From: Mytilisepta virgata
Taxonomy: Eukaryota; Mollusca; Bivalvia; Mytilida; Mytilidae
DNA: 64,000 nucleotides
Reading direction: 5' to 3'
Assembly: GCA_028015205.1 (NCBI GenBank)
Contig: CM051520.1
Coordinates: 10,512,501 to 10,576,500 of the forward strand
The notes under the pieces are model-generated. The model did no database searches. It was not told the DNA's origin and saw only the letters and a program-made list of their open reading frames with translations. Below are positions 12,891 through 24,375 of the stretch, piece by piece. The first letter of the stretch is position 1; each line of letters begins with the position of its first letter. The position numbers and the translations under genes are program-made.

Positions 12891-13093
12891 AGTTTAAGAT
12901 GTTAAATTGTCTTGTAGATGATACTTAACAATCACCAGTAAACTGCACATAATTGACAGTTGCAAATTTATAGAGTATTGCCATTCCTTAAATTGTGGCT
13001 AGAATGTATTCTGACATGGAAATTACCTTTTCTATAAATTATTATTTATGTTTGCTTTACAATTCATTTAAATCTTAAACTTTGAAACAGAAA

Positions 13094-14468
13094 TCTATAA
13101 TACTAAATTTACGAATTAGCCGAATAGGCGGCAAAATGCGTGGTTTAAAATAAACGATTATGGTTCAGATTATAAAGGTTATTATCGGATTTGACAATCT
13201 GCATTTATAAATTTAAACTGCAGTTTTATTTATGTGCAAATGGAATTTTTATGCACTTTTCCGATATGAATTCTCCCAACATATCCTTTAGAAGGTTCTC
13301 GAATGCACCATTTTAACACATTGATTTAAATAAATAAGTATGCACATATTTTAAATGTCTTTCTGTTTGAAATTACGGAAAAAGAATAAAACAAATTAAA
13401 AACATTCTCCTTCGAGTGGGATGTTTGCGCTTCATGGATTGTTGTTTCCGCTTCATGGATTGTTTTTCTACAATAACCAATTTCTCCTAACTGTAAAGGT
13501 TATGAACTTTGAAGATTATGAAGAAGTAAGGTAAAGTTCAGAGGAATTCCTAACTGTTTTTTTGGATTGCTCGGATGTTTACCTTGCACAAAGTGATAAA
13601 ACCAACCATTAACTATTTTCACATTATTTGTCATTTGACCTGTCTAAATATATCTCTACCATACAATTCTCTGTAAGCCCTAGATAAAAATATTTTTAAC
13701 AAATGGTCATCTTTATCATTAACGGCGAAATTTATCTCGGACATCTTTGATAAATATAAACGTGGACAGCACACGCAGCCACACACTAAAAATGCTTTTA
13801 TCGTCTGATTATTGGATATATATGTGAATTAAGCCTCACTTGCCCTGCCCATAATGGCAATGGAACAATTGGAACAATTATTTTCCAAAAATTTGCTCTA
13901 CCAAACTCATGGCATCTTTTGAAAAATTCATCCGCCACTAAGGAAATGTTTACTTTCATATTTATTCTGAAGGAAAAAGGTAATGCACTATGAAATGTGT
14001 ATTAATGAACTTTTCATCAAGTTCCAGTTCAGAATTAATTTTAACAATAAAAATATTGACAATTTATGTGGTTGTGTTTCCGTCATAGATTTTGACTTTG
14101 ATGGAACCTTAAGGTCCATTTTGGTAATTCTACGTGGCATACAGTCTACTTCATCAGTGGATACATCTTCGGTAGTAACGAACAGCCGCATATGACAATT
14201 GGGTCGCGTTGACCTACATTTCACGCTTCATTGACTTTGGTTAAAGTTTGCATTAATATCCATTTCTGGAATACTACATCATATATAGACATGAAACTAT
14301 CAGTTGATACCACCTACTTGACAAGAAAGTTTATGGAAAGCCAACCACAACATCCATATTGAGTTCCTGTTCCATGAATAACATGGCCGCAACAACTTTT
14401 TATAGTCAATATGGCCACCATAAAAAAAAATGGTTATTTCCCCGTGCCTGCGCGGGTTCAATGTCTAG
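13094..14468 (+). mobile_element. Probable non-autonomous Helitron
   Basis: It has the terminal signature of a Helitron: 5' TC (TCTATAATACTAAATTTACG), preceded by A; a GC-rich 3' hairpin CCCGTG-CCTG-CGCGGG at 14441-14456; then a short spacer TTCAATGT and CTAG at 14465-14468 followed by T. No terminal inverted repeats and no target duplication were seen, as expected for insertion between A and T. The interior (1.37 kb) has no Rep/helicase ORF. It does contain a 'gacctacatttcacgcttcattgac' block also found at ~52.5 kb. Confidence 0.6.
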
Positions 14469-14872
14469 TGGTAATTGTATTTATAGCATATAAATAAATA
14501 AATTCATTGCTTTAATTCTAATAGTATTAACATTATCTGTGGTCAAAATGTTGAACAAATGTGTAGTCTTAATAGGGTTTAGGGAAAGTGATAATCAGGC
14601 ACTACTATTGGTATAATGTATGTTGCTGTATGTGTTAAAAGCTGCCAAAAATTTTACTGTGATGATGATTCTACAATATTTTACATAGTTTTATTTTTAC
14701 CATATAGGCTAGTCACACTTATACTATCATTGGAATAAAGCTGTATTATCTTAACATTGTATTGATATTATCACTTTTTTCCTTCACATCAGTATTTTCT
14801 TTTTAATTATTGACTAACAATAGAATATAAGCCTAATTATGATAAAACCTGTCAATACAATACATAGAGAAT

Positions 14873-14970
14873 AATACATGGTAAAATCTGTATCACATGC
14901 TGTATCAACCCGAGAAACCAATATTGGTCGAGGTTGATACAGCATGTGATACAGATTTTAACATGTATTA
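14873..14970. repeat. Long near-perfect hairpin
   Basis: Left arm from 14873 (ACATGGTAAAATCTGTATCA...) pairs with a right arm ending near 14970 (...TGATACAGATTTTAACATGT), about 41 bp each with very few mismatches. The centre is itself a perfect palindrome, ACCAATATTGGT. Probably a foldback MITE. Confidence 0.65.
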
Positions 14971-15059
14971 TACACTTTATCATATATTTAAACAGAGGAA
15001 TTCAAATTTTCCAAATTAAAGTCTACTGCTACAAATGAAATTGATTGGGGGAAATATTT

Positions 15060-15320
15060 TGTGAAATAAAAAAATTTAAAAAATAGGGGGGGGGGCTTGA
15101 AAAAAAGTCAAATAATCGGGGAAAAATTTGAACATTTGTTGTTTTTTTTTTTAAATTTACCCCCCCCTCCCCCCAAAAAAAAACAACAAAAAAAATACAA
15201 AAAAGTAAAATTGGAAAAAAAAGGAAAAAAAGCTATGTGATAAAGGGTAAGCCATGCGATAAAGGGGTGTGATAAAGGGTAGACATGCGATAAAGGGGTG
15301 TGATAAAGGGTGCACATCAA
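15060..15320. repeat. Low-complexity A/G/C runs plus 'gataaaggg' tandem array
   Basis: Homopolymer-rich DNA (runs of G near 15086, T near 15142, C near 15162, A near 15176) is followed by about four tandem copies of a 'gtgataaagggtaagccatgc' type unit (15235-15312). Confidence 0.6.
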
Positions 15321-17270
15321 AGTTGAGCGATACGGATTAAACAGCAGGCTATTTATCAAATATTCAAAACTACTGTATTTACTACTAAATATATGATAAA
15401 AAATGTTAAAGTATGCCAATACGACACATACCCGTCCACTATGCCCTACTGACTAGTCAATATGACATATTGGACTGGTTAGTCAATAAAGGATCATATA
15501 GGAATAGTCAATATGTACTATAGAAGGGGATTGTAAGGACAATAACATGTTTCTTCAAAATAAACTGAAATACTGTATCTTGACAAATCCATTGAAGCAT
15601 GAAATGTTGGTCACAGTTACTGTGTGTTGATGATTGGTTGTGTAGTTCAATATCATTGATTACCATAAAACTATGAGGTAAAACGTCAATAATCGGAACG
15701 CATTAGTGTCACTCAATGTGTAAACATGTTATAAATCATTGTACAAGCAAAAAATAAGTAAAACACAATACAACAGTTTCTTACTTCACATCACACGAGG
15801 TGCAATGGCTCATAGAACGATATTTTCAACATCAATGATCGCATCAGTGGCATAACTTCCTGCACAACAAAAATTTTTTATTATAACCCTTGTCAGACAA
15901 TAAAAAATGGTTAGGCCATTAAACATGCGCAAATGTTCTTTTTATAATTAAAATTATATTTTATGCTAGATTTCCAGATAAACTGGAAACATTTAACTAT
16001 TTATATAAAATTTCATCATTCATTACTCGCTTTCAAACCTCTCATATCCAGTCAATATTCTACACAGTTAACTAATTATTTAACCCTAAATTATCAATAA
16101 TCATAATTATTTAGGTTTAGCTTTAGTGATTTCATTTTGGGTAAATTTGAGTTGTCTCCTATTTACAGAGTTATCTACTCTTTGAAGAAGGTGTTGGACA
16201 AATTGTCACTTTTCTGCAAAATATTTAAAAATCACTAGCAAAAGTAACTTATTAATTACCATCCGTATTTAATTAATAATTAAATAGATAAATAACTATA
16301 CTACAGGATCTGCAATAAATATGTCATATTAAATAAATAAATTACAATTTTATTATTAATATACAATAAAATCTTCTCACTAATAGGCTATGACATAGAT
16401 ATAATATGATGGGCCTAGGTAATACAAATGCCGAGAAATGAACCTAATAGAGAAATAGCGGTGCAAGTAATTCGAGTATGAAATTGAGGTCAAGGTCGGT
16501 TGACATCTGTCAAACTGGCATATACCCACCAAGAAGTTTCTATTGAAAAAATATGGTGGGCTTAGGTATTACAGTTTCTATTAGGCATATTACGATAAGG
16601 TATATACTTTACGTCTACTTCTACAAATAAAATATTTTAGGTTGGGCCATATCAAAACAAAATATTCGTAATAGTTAAGTATTAATTTTGCAATTTCCCA
16701 AAACAGGTGAGTCGAAACCTGTCACCAACTTCAAATGAAAAAAAAATAAATACTAAGTTTTTTTCTCAAATAAATTTTCCATTTTCCAATAAAAGCAAGT
16801 TATTCCTAGACATTGCACAGTAAACGTACAAGCTAACATAACAATGTTGTTCTAAAACTTTTACATTGTAATAATAAGACATGCTTCTATGAAAATTATC
16901 TTTTTAGGAATGGTGCAAAACCCTAAAAGCTTCACATTAATAAAATCTCGGATACGAGAGTTTTTTGCGCAGGTGCTCGCTGGCTTATCTGGATAAACAT
17001 TCATCAATTACATATACGATAAGTAAAAAATTGGAGAGCAATTAAAACACTAAACTTTAAATGGACAAGTAATCACTACACCTGGAAGCTAAAATGTCTT
17101 CAAATGAAGGAGCAGATCTAATGCATTTTACAGAAGCTTGAATAATCCAGATATTTTTCGTTGCCGTTTTTATATTTGGTAATACCCTTTTATAATTTCA
17201 TTTTACAATACACCACAATTAATTTAAGTTAAAAAATTACAGCGAACTGAATTATGGTACAATTGATAAC
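15321..17270. other. Intergenic AT-rich DNA, little recognised
   Basis: No gene seen. A fragment of the TCTCGCC tandem-core family lies on the minus strand at about 16470-16585 (motifs complementary to 'gaccttgacctcaatttcat' and 'cccaccatatttt'). The rest is AT-rich with no feature recognised. Confidence 0.45.
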
Positions 17271-17274
17271 GTTA

Positions 17275-17515
17275 TTTCATTAACCCTTCCATTATACCAC
17301 CCATTCTAACGGACTCTTCCATTATTCCACCCATTCTAATGGACCCTTCCATTATACCACCCATCCTAATGGACCCTTCCATAATACCACCCATTCTAAT
17401 GGCAAGTTGGTTGTAACGTTTATTTTCATTAACCCTTCCATTATACCACCCATTCTAATGGACCCTTCCATTATACCACCAATTCTAATGGAAAGTTGGT
17501 TGTAACGTTTTATTT
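17275..17515. repeat. 30-bp minisatellite in two blocks
   Basis: Repeats of ACCCTTCCATTATACCACCC with ATTCTAATGG occur about seven times. They are interrupted once by AAGTTGGTTGTAACGTTTAT, which itself recurs after the second block, so a higher-order duplication of block plus spacer is visible. Confidence 0.75.
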
Positions 17516-17762
17516 TAACTTTAAATCGATTTTCAAGTTTGAACCATACGTACCTTAACATGAAAAAGACAGATGACAGAATAATACTGATATAATTAAG
17601 AATAAGTAATCACTGTATAGGAGGCACGAACGAAAGAAAAATTCTATAAATAAATCTGAAATATTACCCTGGTGTGAACGACTCTGTCAACTCTGTAATT
17701 TAAACCAAGGGGAGGATGAGATACATTTTTACTACAATGTCCCCACTATGAACAAAGTAGAT

Positions 17763-17817
17763 TGATTCATTGTTGCTTAACGTCCAGTGGCAAATATTTC
17801 GTGCTTCTTCAGGACGA
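17763..17817 (-). mobile_element. SINE 3'-end fragment
   Basis: TTGCTTAACGTCCAGTGGCA is the reverse complement of the 3' end of the SINE copies at 38.48 and 54.05 kb. Only the tail region is present. Confidence 0.45.
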
Positions 17818-18034
17818 TGAACAAAGTAGACAAATATTATTAACACAAATATATAGCCTGTATCCTAATATAAAGTATCTCAGTACAACCAACTTTTTTA
17901 TATGGGTGATGATAAAGAAGACCCATCATTTCTATTAATGTTCAGTGATTTTATTAAAAATAGTTTTGCAGAAAGAAAAAAAAACAGCAATCCTAAACTA
18001 ATCCTCCACTTAGTCGTATTCATTATATCCATTA

Positions 18035-19160
18035 TATTGTAACTCAACCATGAAATTGAGGTCAATGTCCGAAGACAGGTGTCAAACTGACATGTACCCA
18101 TCAAGAACTATCGATTCACCAAATATAGTGGGTCTTGGTATTACAGTTGCTGAGAAATGACCTAAATCGCGTGATGCAAGTCACTAAATATGAAATTGAG
18201 ATGATATTCCCGAGATGGGTGTTAGTCTGACATGAACCAGATAACCAAATATGGTGGATCTAGATATTACAAAATGTTAGAAATGGACTTAATCCTGAAA
18301 ATATTATGCAAGTCACTCAAGCATGAAATTGAGGTCAAGGTCCGAAGACCGGTGTCAGACTGGCATGTATCCACTAAGAACTATTTATAGACCAAAGGTA
18401 TTAGCTTCTGAGAAATAGACTCAATCACGAAACTTAGACGCAGATGCTGCAAATGTTTATGAACAGGGGCGTATAATAAAAAATTTTTGGAACTTTTTTT
18501 TTGCTAAAAAACAAAATAATTGTGAAATGCACTAATGTAACGGTTCCCGACTTGGAGCATGTATATTTTATAGTTAAAGTGTCAGGATTTGATATTTTAA
18601 TGCCGAATTCACTCCATTAATTTTCTATGGTATATTAAAATAATTGGATAGATCTTAACAGCAGTAGACCAATAACGAGAAATTACAAATTCTAGGGTAT
18701 AAGGCGTTACTTAATATTTCAATAGTCCTAGGCCAGGATTTTATGAACGGGAGGTGTAACTACGGTTGCCTGTAAGCAGATGACGATAGTTTTTTTTTTT
18801 TTTTTTGGAAAAACGGGGGAGTACTCCCATTACGCCCTCACCTGGACCCTCCCCTGATGAAGTCAATGAACCATGAAAATAAGGTCATGGTCATAAGACA
18901 AGTATACTGCTGCAAGGTATAAATAAGTAAGTAAGTAAATATTTATTGAAATAAAGACCAAACAATGATCTATCATCAATATTCATACAAACAAACAGTG
19001 AATGCAAAACAAATGTTGTTCTAGGTATAATGTTTGCAAAGTTATTAAGGTTTACTTTGAAAAAACAAAAAATTGCCGCCATCGCCGCCGCCGGAAAGTA
19101 ATACCTATATCTCGCCTATCGCGACATTTGTCACAGGCGAGACAAAAGTTGTAGCTAGCG
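18035..19160 (-). repeat. Tandem-core TCTCGCC-family element, minus strand, degraded
   Basis: Two to three ~147-bp units lie at 18050-18440 in antisense. The 5' palindromic start (GGCGAGACAAAAG on the + strand, with AAAGTAATACCTATATCTCG) is at about 19095-19155. The two parts are separated by unrelated sequence, so the element appears internally disrupted. Confidence 0.5.
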
Positions 19161-20170
19161 CCTGTGACTGTTATGCTGATAATAAAATTAAAATCTGAAA
19201 ATATTTTTGCACTGCTGAATTCAACATTAAAAAAATTTCCGAAATGTCCAAAAGTACATATTGTGTATGGAGATAGGGTATCATGATATATTCATTAATT
19301 TTCCAACCATTACTGTTTTTGCCTTGTAATTAGATAATCTGGCCAAAGGCGAGTATGATCTATAGCAATGACTTGGCGTCCGTCGTTTTCTTCTTGAAAA
19401 CCAATGGAAAGAATTTTTACCAAGCTTGGCTGATGTTCCGTGTAAGGTCCCTACTTTGGTGCCGATTCATGCAAAATAAATGAAAAATATATTATTTTTG
19501 TTTTGTTTTAAACCCCGATATGAAATAAATTTAGTTTTTTTTTTTTAATATTACGTTCATTTATTTTATTCATTCCTTTTTCAATATTATTTTTTATCGG
19601 TGGATTATTATTCATTAATGAAACATTTTCAGTCAATTGATTGATTGAAAAAAAATGTTCAAGCCGCAACTCTTGTATATATTGAAAGCTCTTTAATCTA
19701 CCTGACCGTGAAATAATCACACCTGGCCCGAGACCACAATTAATCCGCATAGTTCCTCATATTTTATAGGGTATTTTTTCGATTTTAATTTTCTACACTT
19801 TCTGTTTGCCTCAAGTATTCTAGTTAAAATATAAGGCAAAAGGGTCAAATTACGTAATTTTGAAAGTTTTTTTTAATCAGAAGTAAGTAAAAGTTGTTAT
19901 TTGGTGACTGCCAAAATGTGAGGGGCTATGTGAAAAATAACCCCTAAAAGACACTTTTTGGATTTTATTGAATTCGCAATGGTAGAATTTTCTATAATTT
20001 TGATATATTTTCCAGTTATGGGTGTACATTGAATAAAAGAAAGATTATAAAGTTTGAGCTGGTGCAATTTTTTAATATGAAAATGCACTTTAAAATAATC
20101 GTGGTCTCGGGCCATCTGTCACTTGTAATCATTTTGTCCAATTTAAAATTGTCATAACAACTGGTTAATT
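19161..20170. other. Intergenic DNA, nothing recognised
   Basis: AT-rich with several minus-strand open frames of 70-80 codons that show no conserved motif. No feature supported. Confidence 0.4.
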
Positions 20171-20177
20171 AAATATA

Positions 20178-20556
20178 GATTCTCCTTCAGGCACGAGTGG
20201 GTTATGGAATTTCTCCACCCGAGATAGTTAAATTTTCGATTTTCAACACGCGAGCATTTGCGAGCGTGTTAAAATCTAAAATTTAACTATTGAGGGTGAA
20301 GAAATTCCATAACTCACGAGTAAATTGAAGGAGAATCTGTTTCTCCTATGATTTTCAACAAAAAAAAAATAAGAAAATATCGTTGCTATGTAGTTTGTTT
20401 ACATAGACGTCATTTCGGCACTTCTCTAGTTTATCGTTCCAATAACTGTAGGAAAAAGGGCGGTAATTCCCACGTAGAAATTTAATCACCGGGAAGTGGT
20501 TAAAAATATTATGTATTTTTATCCCACCGATTAAACACGTCAAGAATAGGAGAAAC
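20178..20556 (-). mobile_element. Foldback MITE, copy 1
   Basis: About 380 bp. The ends are short inverted repeats (TTCTCCTTC... and ...GAATAGGAGAA). One half is an internal hairpin (TGGAATTTCTCCACCC ... GAAGAAATTCCATAAC), and the rest contains 'cgttccaataactgtagg' and 'caccgggaagtggttaaa'. A second, well-preserved copy in the opposite orientation is at 56413-56791. Confidence 0.65.
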
Positions 20557-21660
20557 TAATTTTAATATCCCCATAATCATTTCTAGGTACATTTGTAAAT
20601 TGTTATGGACCACCATTACCGATAGCTGCATAAAGTTGTCTTCCTTGACACAATGGGTAGCGATGGGGCCTCCAGTTTAATCATTCAAGAGTTATTTTAT
20701 CTTTACCGGAAGTACTTTAACGTAAATGACAAATTGTTTACCTTGTTCACAAGGCGTGTAGTGGTTATCGTTTTGCCAATTTTAGCATTTTTTCTGAACA
20801 TTTATCTGGTAAATAACTTAACAATATATGTCTGAAGTGAAACACACTTGATTTTTATTGGAGACAAAGAAAGAATTCGAATGAATCTCTACATTTGGCT
20901 TACTGTGTGTAAATGATACCTTACAGGCTTACTCTCGCCCGTCTCGGGATCACCACATAGGGGTATTCTAAACTAACCCCAACCTTAAACCGTAACCCTT
21001 TTCTCAGGTTACCCCAAATCCTAACCCCCACCAAACCATTGACCTACAGTAGTAGGACCCTTGAAGAAGTAAATGATGGAACTACAAAAATAACACATTC
21101 CCAGGTAGATGTTCAGTCACTTGACCAGTTTCCTTTTCTGAACTATAAAAGATATCTCACTGTTAGTCACGAGTTTACAACCTAATTTCCTGATGTAGGT
21201 CAGGAAAAAAAAGAAGCACAAAACAAGGTACTGCAAATAAACAAAAAGTCATACTAATTTTTAGATACCTATACACTGATAAAGGTATTGTTACAAACTG
21301 ACCACTGCATATAAATTATATGAAACAAACCTGGCTGTTCAATGTGACCTCATAGCAAAATATTAATGTCCTTAGGTTTTACACCTTTAAATTGGTTTTA
21401 AACTACAAGGGTTACTAATTTATCATTATTATACTACTGGCTAAGTACCCTATCTCACCACTTGCAATTTGTAAATGTTTTTAAAAATTTAAATGAAAGT
21501 TCAGATTGCATTAGATGTTAAATAGGTGTACATTGTAAACAATGAATTAAATTACTATAGGACCTTATATGTTAGACAAACATGCATGGTGAGATTGGGT
21601 ACCTGGCAAAATAGGGCAGCCTGTATGCTGCTGTTAAATAACATTATGATGTAGACATAT
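20557..21660. other. Intergenic DNA, nothing recognised
   Basis: AT-rich. A short CCCTAA-like patch near 20970-21035 (CTAACCCCAACC, CCTAACCCCCACC) is too degenerate to call telomeric. Any 5' untranslated exon of the NUDT9 gene should lie here or further left, but I cannot identify it. Confidence 0.35.
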
Positions 21661-21669
21661 GGGGACATA

Positions 21670-24330
21670 AAATCAAATCAAATATTTTATTGGAAAGAGC
21701 ACATAAGAGGCGTGATCCAAACACATTACATAAACATTATGTGTATAAACATTTAAAATATAAGTAATCTCAATGTATGTAATAGTTTACCAAACAATGA
21801 GTAACCATAGTCATACAGTCACAATTCATATATCTCAACAATGAATATTAACTAGACAGTTGGATGGTCCCTGCTTTTAAACGCTTCCTTTATGAATCAA
21901 CATAGGTTTCGTAATTTTTTTAAAGAATTTGGATTCAAGAATTCTGACAATGATTCATCAGTAATATTATCAGGGATTTCGTATTTAATTAGTAGAGAAT
22001 TATAATGAGGACAATTAAACAAGAAATGGAATTCATCCTCCACTTGATCAACGCAGAATTTACAAAATCTTTCATTTGGTGGAGTTTTTGGTTTGGAGTA
22101 TCTACGAGTCTCAATAGCTAATGGATGGGCACTAATTCTTATTTTAGTCAATTTATTTCTAAGTTCTATTGGTATGCTAAAATTAAGATGTTTTTGTTTT
22201 TCGAATTTTGCACAGATTCTACTGTAGAACTTGAGTTTTCCCGATGCCTCTTCTTTAATTTTCGAAAATTCAAATTCAATTTTTGATTTATAGTAATCTT
22301 GAAGTTTTGATTTAAATAGTTGCTTAGAAATATTAAGGGTATCAATTTTTGTCTTTTTAATGAGTTCTTTTAGACATTTCGACCATAAGTTTTCTTTGTC
22401 TGAAAAGGATTTATCTGTTTCAAAAGCAGCCTTTAGAATACAGTGTGGACCATCCGCCTGTTCACCAATATCATTTAATCGTGAATAATAACTAAACATT
22501 AACGAGTAACATTTTATATATATTGGGAGTGTACCCAGTTCACACCTTACTGCCATGTTTGAAGACTTACTATGAACACCAAGAATATTTTTTAAAATCA
22601 TATTTTGTGTTTTTTCAACATGGGCCTTATCTAGGGACTCGAAGTTTGGTTTAAAATCAGATATCCAGATTTCAGAACCGTAAGTTATAATAGGGGCTAT
22701 CATAGAGTTATACAATTTAAGTAGTGATTTAGCTGAAAAATTATTGTTACACGGTAGCTTTGATTTTAAGGCGAAATAAGCCTTCCTTGCTTTATCAGAA
22801 AGATTTGACACAGACTCCCTGAACTTTCCATTGAAATAGAACACTATACCTAAGTATTTGTATGAATCTACAATTTCAATTGCATTTGGCCCATAATAGA
22901 AGTAAAATGTATTCCTTTCAGTTTTTCTTTTAGAAAAGATCAAGATTTTTGTCTTAAGTTCACAGTAAGCCTCCAATTGCAGCAGTACTTTTGAAGTGAG
23001 TCTATACAGTGCTGGAGACCAGTTGGAGTTTCTGAGACAAGCAAAAGGTCATCTGCATATAGCAAGTGATTTATAGATTGATCACCTAGTTTGATAGGAT
23101 CAGTAATTCTATCATCAAAATATTTTCCTATATCATCTACAAATATATTAAAAAGTGTGGGACTAAGACTATCCCCTTGTTTAACTCCTTGGTTTGCAAG
23201 GAATGGTTGGCTATATTGTTTTGAAATTTTGCAGCTGTAGCGAGTATCCATGTATAAGTTATGAATTATGTTATAAATTTTTCCATTTATACCTTTTGAT
23301 TTTAATTTGAGAAAAAGGGCTGCTCTCCAGACACTGTCTAACGCCTTCTTAAAATCAATAAAACATACATATAGTTTCTTTTTACTCTTATAGATATATT
23401 TATTAATAATTGTTCTTTATATAAAGATATGGTCAACAGTTCTATAGTTTTTCCTAAACCCTCCCTGATTAGGGCTGAGAAGTTTATTTGTCTCTAAGTA
23501 GTCACTTATTCTTTTTTGTAGAAGAGAAGTAAACAATTTACCAAGACAACTTATACTTGAAATACTTATCCCTCTGTAGTTACCACAATCAGCTGGATCC
23601 CCAGATTTATAAATAGAGGTCAATAGGGAAATGTTCCAAATTTCTGGGAAATGCCCTGAATTTAATATTTTGTTGAAAAGTTTAGTTAAAGTTAAGGTCA
23701 ATGTTTTTGAATTCATTTAAAACTAAATCTATCCCAGCTGTTTTCCCAGTTTTAAGAAATTTAATCCCGTCTTTAATTTCTTTACAAGTAAATGGTATAT
23801 CTAAGTTACAACTTTCTGGATTAAAGTTTTCTTGTTCCAGTTTACACTCAAGGTTTTCATTCGTGACCAATAGATTTTTGTAGTGATCTACCACCTCTTT
23901 TGGAGGGATAATCGGATCAGTAAAATTTTCTTTCTTTTTATATTTGTTCAATTGACTCCAAAATTCTTTACAATTTTTGGGGTTAACATTATCTATTTCT
24001 TGTATTATAGAGTTAAAAAAGTCTTTTTTAAGTTTGTTCCTTAGCTTGTTGAATTCTCTTCTACAATTATAAAAAGTTAAACGTAATGCATTATTATTTG
24101 GATCTTTTGCTAGTCTGTTGCCTAAGGAACGGAGTTCTTTCCTTAATAATAGACCATTGCTTGACATCCATACCTTTTTGGGTACAGCTTTAAAGTGTTT
24201 TTTCTTCAACTGGGGTTTTAAAACTAGGTTTGAATTTGACTGAGTTATTATAAATATTAATAATCTTGATTTCCGTTTTTCTCCCCATGTTGTCAACCTT
24301 ATCATTTCAGTCATCAAGGTTTTGATCTCT
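21670..24330 (-). mobile_element. Non-LTR retrotransposon (LINE), 5'-truncated and mutated
   Basis: Reading on the minus strand, the element enters near 24330 and ends near 21670 in a tail containing AATAAAATATTTGATTTG. Recognisable reverse-transcriptase blocks in order are: TGKTAGIDLVLNE; a segment with CGNYRGISI and GKLFTSLLQKR; FIDFKKALDSVW; QGVKQGDSLSPTLFN; active site YADD; and the YLGI thumb region. A C-terminal Cys/His cluster (FCKFC...HFLFNCPHY) follows. The endonuclease domain is absent (5' truncation). The reading frame is broken by frameshifts near 23700 and 22950 and a stop at 23417-23419, so it is inactive. The Jockey/I/L1-type branch is likely; clade not resolved. Confidence 0.85.
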
Positions 24331-24350
24331 ACTCTTGAAACCAAATACAA
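21897..24350 (-). pseudogene. Reverse transcriptase ORF remnant of the LINE
   Basis: Open segments are 24350-23682 (pre-RT basic region with KELRSLGNRLAKDP-type sequence and RT0/1), 23716-23417 (RT1-2), 23416-22940 (catalytic palm with GVKQGDSLSP and YADD) and 22976-21897 (thumb and C-terminal Cys/His motif). Adjacent segments overlap in different frames or are separated by one stop, as expected for a decayed single ORF. The first ~25 codons near 24350 may be flanking sequence rather than LINE. Confidence 0.8.
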
Positions 24351-24375
24351 AAACAGAAATAAATCCTATTTTCAG

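Noticed and set aside
20355..20543. 62-codon ORF shared with 56426-56653
   Set aside because: Both are frames through the two copies of a non-coding foldback MITE.
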